64,000 nt of DNA from Macrobrachium rosenbergii (taxonomy: Eukaryota; Arthropoda; Malacostraca; Decapoda; Palaemonidae), in NCBI RefSeq assembly GCF_040412425.1, contig NC_089766.1, positions 17,590,508-17,654,507 of the forward strand, written 5' to 3'. A model generated the notes under the pieces. It was not told the DNA's origin. It did no database searches and worked only from the letters and a program-made list of their open reading frames with translations. Shown here in pieces: positions 57,872 to 64,000 of the stretch; the stretch's first letter is position 1; every line of letters begins with the position of its first letter. The position numbers and the translations under genes were made by a program.

Positions 57872-59243
57872 CTGAGGAAAAAGTTTGAGATTAAGGAATA
57901 CAGCATTAATTTTTTCAAGAATATAAGGTCCACCCTGACAAACTTTACACCATCATATGTATAATTTTAAATTTACATGATCAATACCATTAAACGGCAT
58001 ACTACAATTTTAATTATAGTAGTGTAGTACACTTACTTTATAAATAATCCCTTCATTCCAAACAAGACACCTCCATTTTTTTTTCAAATTGAACTTTTCA
58101 TTCTACCCTAGCATTTTAAATTATCAAGATGGATTTGTTTTCCTACTCATAAGCTCCTCTCAGAAATGTTTCCCGTCATACTTAAGTGTTTCAGGTTCAC
58201 CGAGTAACCAATGCTGAATGAAATAAATAACCTGTCTTGCTGTATGTACAAACTGGAAGGATGATAAGTGATCATATCTACATACTGTGATGAATAAGCC
58301 TTTCCATTTTCCAAAAGTTTGGACCATTTACAATACAGCATTTGATAATCTACTGAACTGTTTTTTTTTTATATTCAACCTTTCCTCAAGTATTTTAGCA
58401 TGGTAATTTGGCTTTTGCAGAGTTCAATTTATATGGAATTCCTTTCTAACTTGGCAATAAAATTACCCAAACCAGACCCCTATGACTACTCTATGCAAAC
58501 AAAATTAAGAGATATTTAACTAATTTCTGCACATCCAATTACGCACAATATCTACCATTTCAGAGTTTTTTTTTTAAATCTATTACAGTACTTTGCCTTT
58601 TAGTCTCTGACTTCTTCCAGCTTACTGTTTTTCCCATTCTGGCTTTAGCATTTGTTTGTACTTGGTTATTAGCTGATCTTTCTCCCTTTATTAACTAAAC
58701 CAAAAGAGCATTTTCAGAATGGAAAGCACAAAATCTAGTAATGGACCTCTGGCATAGCTTATTCCAATTTCTCTGTTTTTAATAGCCATCTCTTCAAATT
58801 TCGACTTTATGATGGCAATAACGCACATTTGGTCAAAATATGTTTGGCATTCTAACTCCTTAAACCTTGCCTTACCAACATCCTATCTACAGTAATAAAT
58901 CTGTCACAAAACTGTCTTACTTCTTTACTTATATCTAAAGTTCACCCTGTCTTCAATCCAGCCCCATTAAAGCTGATGGTTTAGCTTTTTTCTAAATCTA
59001 ATTATAAGGAGACTGCTTTTCATTAACTTATAAGTCTACTCAAACACATTCATCTTCCAATTTGTATTACTTTATTGCAAATGTTTCCTTAATTGTTATG
59101 AACTTTTAAACAGTTCTTGGCTCCTGACAAAATATCTATAAATGAGCAAATACGAAAATCTAAGGTAAGAAGAAACATTTTCAAAACAAAGACAATATGA
59201 TAAACAAGGAAAAGCAGCAAGCAATTAAACTTGCCTAACTTAC
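57872..59243. other. SLC22-like gene intron, no further feature
   Basis: AT-rich intron sequence. Both strands were read for exons and repeats; nothing was found beyond short non-conserved frames. Confidence 0.5.
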
Positions 59244-59329
59244 CTGAACAATACTATTACACCCGAAACATAGCTTTTCAAGATATTCTTCCAACTTTCA
59301 TCTGATGTGCCTTTGTTAACTTTGGACCC
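59244..59329 (-). CDS. SLC22-like transporter exon (central cytosolic loop to TM7)
   Basis: Minus strand, acceptor CTTCAG, donor TTCAG|GTAAGT; 86 bp, phase 0 in, phase 2 out. Reads GSKVNKGTSDESWKNILKSY and VSGVIVLFR. It completes the Arg of RTPRLR with the next exon, as in other family members. Confidence 0.8.
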
Positions 59330-60257
59330 CTGAAGAGAATGAATTACAAACAAATAATTTTATATAATCAACTATATCTAATGATTAAAAAATATAACTT
59401 TATGTAAAAATAAAATTAGTAAGAATGGAAATTAAAGTAATGCACAGTACACAAATTGAAACAGCTTGTTATATAAATATGGTATCTGGCAAACAAAAAG
59501 GCATTAAGCAGATCACTAACTAGCACTAAAGCAAACCTCTCTTACTAAAAATCAATTAGTTTCAACATTTTTCAAAAGTAAAAACAATCAGTATGTTACA
59601 AATGCAACAGTTATGGTCATTGATGAAGTCATCAGTCAAGTAATTCAGTTAGGCAAATATTTTCCTTAGAACTCACCCACTAAGCCCTTAACTCCCCCAT
59701 AAATAGACAAGTAACATACTTTTAAATACACAACCAAAGGCACAAGAAGTTCCTTGTGAAAGAAAACTTAAATACCTTCTCACTCACCCCATATCTACCC
59801 CTGGTCTCACTGTGACCAATGGCACTCACATCAGATCTTTCGCAATTTCAATATCTCAATTTTTTCTCACATGACAGGGACCCCTTAAACTTGTACTGAA
59901 CCATTCACCTTTCATCCAGACTTTAAACAAAAACCAAGTTCAAAATGCCCCAAAAACTGCAAAGTCAAATACATTACAAAGGTACAAAATTTGACTATTT
60001 TTTTAAATTCTGTCCTTGGGGTCATTCAAACCAGCAGTCCTACACCAAACTAGTTACTACAGACAGGCTGTGTTTTCTGTCCTACCCCCATATATCTAGC
60101 TTAGTCCTTGTATTTTTCATTTCAGAATAAGAGGCCGCAAACAAAGAGGCCTCCTTTCATTCACATATAAGCATTCTTTAGAAACTTGCTCAGCAAGTTT
60201 TTCCATGTAGATTTGAGCTCCTGACGAATATTAATAATTATGTACAAGACTAAGATA

Positions 60258-60477
60258 CAGTGCGTCACTGACTTATGGCAACACCAACTTACAGCGGATT
60301 CGACCTTACTTGATGTTGCATCAAGTTACAGCGCTAACGGCAAGAATAGGCATCAAGTTACAGTGCTTAAGGCGCCATTAAAGCACTGATAACGGCAAAA
60401 CACCAATTTACGGTGGAAATCAACTTGCAGCACACAGTGCTGGAAAGAATTCCCCTGCCATAGTCGAGGACCTACTA
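60258..60477. mobile_element. Degenerate MITE with pogo-like ends
   Basis: The left end cagtgcgtcactgacttatgg and the reverse complement of the right end (agtaggtcctcgactatgg) align with gaps. The interior repeats words such as catcaagttacag. A TA flanks the left side. It lies in the intron between 59329 and 60560. Confidence 0.45.
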
Positions 60478-60559
60478 ACTTTTTCGTTCAAGTAGAAAAG
60501 GGCCTCTTACAATGAAGGTTATAACAAGAGTCAAGAAAGTCTTGCATTCTGGAACTTAC

Positions 60560-60642
60560 ATGTTGAACAGGTGCTGAGTTGTAATTCCCACTGACATTAC
60601 ACAAAGTTTTGATTTTTTCCTGAAGTTGTTCTCCTAAGTTCC
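60560..60642 (-). CDS. SLC22-like transporter exon (central loop), start approximate
   Basis: Minus strand, donor CAT|GTAAGT, phase 0 out, matching the next exon. Reads GNLGEQLQEKIKTLCNVSGN and YNSAPVQH, the charged cytosolic loop after TM6. The most likely acceptor is ACACAAAG at 60643, giving phase 1 in; a stop (TAA) upstream at about 60679-60677 rules out a much longer exon. Exons for TM1-TM6 must lie beyond, outside the window or past the Gypsy element. Confidence 0.6.
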
Positions 60643-60785
60643 CTTTGTGTAAAATGTCAATGGTATTCAAGATTGGTTAAAGAGTCCTTCCAGTGCTTAT
60701 GTATCTGATATGTACATTGTAACAATATAATTCTGCTAAACATTCCATGCCTATATTTAGTCATGTGTGTGGATTACTCCAAATA

Positions 60786-61037
60786 TTATTGTATGTACAG
60801 TATATGCATTCTATTTCATGAACATTGTCTTTTGCTAACGCATGCGCATGAATCCGCACTATGCACATGCGCATGATTATTCTTTTTCTTCTCTTGGCGC
60901 GAGTTGTACACCTTGCAGTTCCCCCTCTGTGTTTACCTGTTTGCTGTATGGAATAAAGCAACTTATGACTCGGGATATTATTTCTCCATCCCTGCAACAT
61001 TCAGTCTTCTCCTACAAGACATCATCACATATCACCA
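60786..61037 (+). repeat. Candidate 5' LTR of the Gypsy element
   Basis: Precedes a tRNA primer-type site, ends in CA and contains AATAAA at 60952-60957. The left boundary is a guess because the 3' LTR is outside the window. Confidence 0.35.
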
Positions 61038-61055
61038 TGGCGCAGTGAGTTAACC
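61038..61055 (+). promoter_or_regulatory. Candidate primer-binding site
   Basis: TGGCGCAGTGAGTTAACC directly follows a CA dinucleotide. The TGG start complements the CCA end of a tRNA. The tRNA species is not assigned. Confidence 0.4.
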
Positions 61056-61577
61056 ATCCAGCTTTTCAAGGGAACGCCGAATTCAGCATTTCAAATCGAG
61101 CCGCCATTACCCCTCGATTGCCTGTGGATATTCTTTCATCGCCTGAGGATTTTACAGTGTTGGTGTGGTGTTTCTACAGGACCTTACAGTGTTTGTGCAA
61201 TGTTTGTGAAGTGCCAGTGCAGTGTAATATTAGTGCTTTGATTTTAGTGGGTTGTATTTCTCTTGTGCCCCTCCCCAGCCACGCAGTGGGACCCTATTAC
61301 CCCCACCCAGCTACGGAGCCCGACGCACGTCCACCCACCCTCATCATTAAGCACACACTGCCGACTTTTCGAGTCAAGTCAACCGTCAAGGCGAGTAGCC
61401 GATCCTTCCGACCACCCACCCCCAGGAGCCCTCCCAGACCTGCTCCGCTCTCCCTCGCCTGCCAGTGTTATCTCGCCACACAGTGGAATTATTTACAGTA
61501 ACTTTTACAATTAAAACTGTAGAAATTCTCTCTCATCTTCTTGTAACTGTGTATGACACTGCTGAAAACGGTTCATA

Positions 61578-62694
61578 ATGGCTTCTGCTTCACATCAAGA
61601 TGAACCTGAGGATATACAACACGACCAGGACCTTGAGGACCACCAGTGGCCTTCACACCCAGTCTCACCAACAGACCGTCGAACCCCACCAGGTTTTACA
61701 ACGCCGGCAACCGCGCCTTCGCTCTCACCACACCTGACTTGACCGCCTCCCACAGCTCCAAATGCAGAGTTAAGGCTCCTCATCAAATACCTTGAGGAAT
61801 CTCGACAGGTTGAGTTGGCTGCACGTCGGAGAGAGGAGGAACAACGTCGGAGAGAAGAGGAACAACGTCGTCACGAAGAGGATCTACGCCGCCCAGAAGA
61901 CAATTTAAGAAGAGAGGAGGAAGCTCAACGTTTCACCGCCCTGTTGCAGCTACTTACAGTCAACCCTGCCCAACAGCAAGCAACACCAGCGGGCTCGCAA
62001 CAACTTCCTACACAACCCTCAGTGCCAACGCCCACCCAGCCACCACCCCCACAGAAGGCCATCGCCTAGACCCCGCCGCCCTTACGTCCTGACGCTACAT
62101 ACCAGGTGTTTAGGGAATGGCGTAGATGCTGGGATGACTAGGCTACAGCGTGATGGTGGACCTAGAGGCATTGCCTACCAGGAAGCAGTTGATACAACTT
62201 CGTATGTGCCTTAGCCTGGAGACACAAATGATACTTGAACACACGCTCAACGTACCACCAGACACGGATCGGAGTGTGGACAGGTCTTGAATGTTCTCCA
62301 GGAACATATTAAGAACCTGCAGAATGAAGCTCTACGACTCAGGGACCTGCTTTCCTGCAAACAGAGGGAAAGGGAAAGCTTCAATGATTTCTATGTCTGA
62401 CTGAAGCATGTAGCAGAGGAAATCGATGTCTATCCTGGCCATTCTGCTGCTTGCGAAGAGACTCAGCTGAAGATGATCATCATCATGGGAGTCAGGGACG
62501 AGGAGCTCACCCAGAAACTCATTGCCCTGGATGCTGCAGCTCCACTGACCACCATGGTCAATGAATGTCACTCCTATGAGGCCACAAGGACAGCCACCAA
62601 CGCCATACGTGCCCCTCCTTCTAAATTGTGTGCCGTTTCTGCTTATAGGAAAACCAAAAGACATGGCATGCGCTACACAAGACCCAACCCCTAA
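61578..62694 (+). pseudogene. Gypsy gag, broken
   Basis: Starts MASASHQDEPEDIQHDQ; a TGA at 61740 interrupts it. A Glu/Arg-rich coiled segment (ARRREEEQRRREEEQRR) and a Pro/Gln-rich linker follow to a TAG at 62067. Later frames hold the capsid-like part with REWRRCWDD, LRDLLSCKQREGESFNDF and KMIIIMGVRDEELTQKLIA. At least two more frame changes are needed, the last near 62650 where capsid meets the zinc-knuckle frame. Confidence 0.7.
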
Positions 62695-64000
62695 CAGAGA
62701 CTCTTCATGCCTTTCCTGCACAAGGAAGCACGGCTCTGCAGACAAGTGCCCAGCCACCGACAGTGTATGTGGAAATTGTAGTGGCAAGGGACACTGGCGC
62801 AGGACCCCAAAGTGCCCTGCCAACAAGGCCACATGCAGACACTGCGGCCGAGTGGGCCACTATGACAAGAGTTGCAGACAGCAGATGAGTGCCAAGCAAG
62901 GAGGCCCACCCAATGCCACGCCCCCTTCTAACAAGTCTTCCAGCTGTCGCAAGGTCGAGACCCTTTCCACAACAACTTGCTCCTCACCGTCGCCCATATC
63001 CCTCACTCTCACCTATAGGGATGAGACATCCAAGATTATGATGCTGCCTGACACAGGAGCTGATATATCAGTGATGGGCCCTCAGCACTTGGAACTTCTT
63101 CGCATTCCCAGGACTGAGCTACAGCCTCCTGCCACGTCAGTGACCCTCACGGCTGATGGGTCAAAGATGACACCAGCTTTAGGTACCTTTAAGGCCACCC
63201 TGTCATTGGCCAAGCGGTCCTGCCTTGCCACGATTCAAGTCCATGAAGGCGTTCAGATGCCACTCCTGTCCTATGCACTCTGCAAGGAGTTGGCCATCAT
63301 CCCGCCAGGCTTTCCACGGCCCATCCTACAGGTCACCCACGTTAACCGATGTAAGGAGTTACCCCTCCATGCCAACACGACCCCTGCCGAGGCCCGAGAA
63401 TATTTCCTACAAGCCTTCCAGGATGTGCTCGTGTCTAAGGAAGACCTTAAAGGAGCTCCATTAAGGCCTATGGCAGGCCCTCCCATGAAAATTCACCTCA
63501 AGGAGGATGCAGTCCCATTCACCATCCACACCCCACGGCTGATCCCCTACGCTTTCCGTGAACCTGTCAAGAATGAACTAGACTCCATGGTCCAGCAGGG
63601 AATCATTAAGCCTTGTGGAGACGAGCCATCAGAATGGTGCCACCCTCTAGTCGTCGTCCCAAAGGCCAAGGGAGTTCGCATCACGGTGGATCTCACCAAG
63701 TTGAATGCACAAGTCTCCCGACCAGCCCACCCTTTGCCCACACCCTTAGCTGCTGTCCGCACTGTCGACTCTACCGCCAAGTTCTTCACCACCGCGGATG
63801 CTCTACACGGCTACTGGCAGATGGAGCTAGCAGAAGAGGACCGCCACCTCACCACTTTTATTACGCCTTACAGACGCTTCCAGCATTGCCGGGGACCCAT
63901 GGGCTTCGCTGCCACTGGCGATGCTTATTGCTACCGTGGTGACCTGGCACTCCAGGGCATGAAGAAGTGCGTCAAGGTTGTTGATGACATTCTCATCTTC
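62663..64000 (+). CDS. Gypsy pol: zinc knuckles, protease and reverse transcriptase (partial)
   Basis: Open for 446 codons from ATG 62663 to the last base of the window. Two knuckles: CGNCSGKGHWRRTPKC and CRHCGRVGHYDKSC. Aspartic protease: MLPDTGADISVMG. RT: GIIKPCGDEPSEWCHPLVVV, VRITVDLTKLN, TTADALHGYWQMEL (motif A Asp), GPMGFAATGDAYC and VVDDILIF (catalytic Asp pair) just before the edge. FAATGDAYC in place of the usual FGL.NAP-type motif is seen in a recognisable Gypsy subgroup. The knuckles share the pol frame because of the gag-side frameshift. Confidence 0.85.
   Translation, partial: MACATQDPTPNRDSSCLSCTRKHGSADKCPATDSVCGNCSGKGHWRRTPKCPANKATCRHCGRVGHYDKSCRQQMSAKQGGPPNATPPSNKSSSCRKVETLSTTTCSSPSPISLTLTYRDETSKIMMLPDTGADISVMGPQHLELLRIPRTELQPPATSVTLTADGSKMTPALGTFKATLSLAKRSCLATIQVHEGVQMPLLSYALCKELAIIPPGFPRPILQVTHVNRCKELPLHANTTPAEAREYFLQAFQDVLVSKEDLKGAPLRPMAGPPMKIHLKEDAVPFTIHTPRLIPYAFREPVKNELDSMVQQGIIKPCGDEPSEWCHPLVVVPKAKGVRITVDLTKLNAQVSRPAHPLPTPLAAVRTVDSTAKFFTTADALHGYWQMELAEEDRHLTTFITPYRRFQHCRGPMGFAATGDAYCYRGDLALQGMKKCVKVVDDILIF

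Larger units (their letters stand above)
61038..64000 (+). mobile_element. Gypsy-type LTR retrotransposon, 5' portion (runs off the right edge)
   Basis: Order: primer-site candidate, ~540-bp leader, gag, zinc knuckles, protease, reverse transcriptase, all on the plus strand. The domain order, with protease before RT, is that of Gypsy. Integrase, 3' LTR and any further frame are outside. It sits upstream of the last readable SLC22 exon, in the opposite direction. Confidence 0.82.

Overview
This is eukaryotic genomic DNA. Coding sequence lies in short exons with GT-AG introns, the host background is AT-rich and full of simple repeats ((TA)n, (GA)n/(CT)n, (TAC)n, (TAA)n), and transposable elements fill about half of the window. 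The mix of several DIRS1-like retrotransposon families, a GIY-YIG Penelope-like element, an RTE-like LINE, a Gypsy element and pogo/Tigger-type DNA transposons fits a decapod crustacean best. That is an inference; no species marker was seen.

Two host genes can be read. (1) 1-24209, plus strand: the 3' part of a gene for a cysteine-rich modular protein. I find 18 exons; every internal one starts and ends in phase 1. Sixteen are exactly 129 bp (43 codons) and belong to three related types (A, B, C) in the order A-B-A-B-A-B-A-C-A-C-A-C-A-C-A-C, followed by a 126-bp exon D and a terminal exon E with the stop at 24207-24209. The order reflects repeated tandem duplication of exon pairs with their introns. 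The 5' end, including any signal peptide, is outside the window. (2) 60642 down to at least 55411, minus strand: the 3' half of an SLC22-type organic ion transporter (major facilitator superfamily), five exons with matching phases. A small candidate terminal exon at 26686-26623 fits in phase. If it is right, the last intron is about 28.7 kb and the two genes converge tail to tail.

Large introns hold the mobile DNA. In the D-E intron of gene 1 (17.7-23.9 kb) are an inverted double copy of a Penelope-like element between (TA)n tracts and a 3.19-kb Tigger-like transposon with a frameshifted transposase. In the proposed last intron of gene 2 (26.7-55.4 kb) is a nest. DIRS-b (27.18-41.87 kb, minus) has been invaded by a short DIRS-c (27.64-30.34 kb), a 296-bp MITE (32.37-32.66 kb) and a degenerate DIRS-a' (33.44-38.68 kb). 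Beyond a degraded stretch, an RTE-like LINE (44.19-53.42 kb) is split by an 8.3-kb, structurally complete DIRS element, DIRS-a (44.37-52.67 kb). DIRS-a keeps inverted terminal repeats, an internal complementary region, gag, reverse transcriptase/RNase H and tyrosine recombinase frames. A 1.7-kb non-autonomous element with a long palindrome follows (53.59-55.29 kb). From about 60.8 kb to the right edge lies a Gypsy retrotransposon whose gag is broken but whose pol frame stays open to the last base.

The most informative signals are the expanding 8-cysteine exon array, whose family I do not recognise, and the DIRS ends. At each well-preserved DIRS insertion the two junctions and the internal complementary region share the same short core (CCTTTT for DIRS-a, ATATAAAAAT for DIRS-b). 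This is what integration of a circular intermediate by a tyrosine recombinase predicts.
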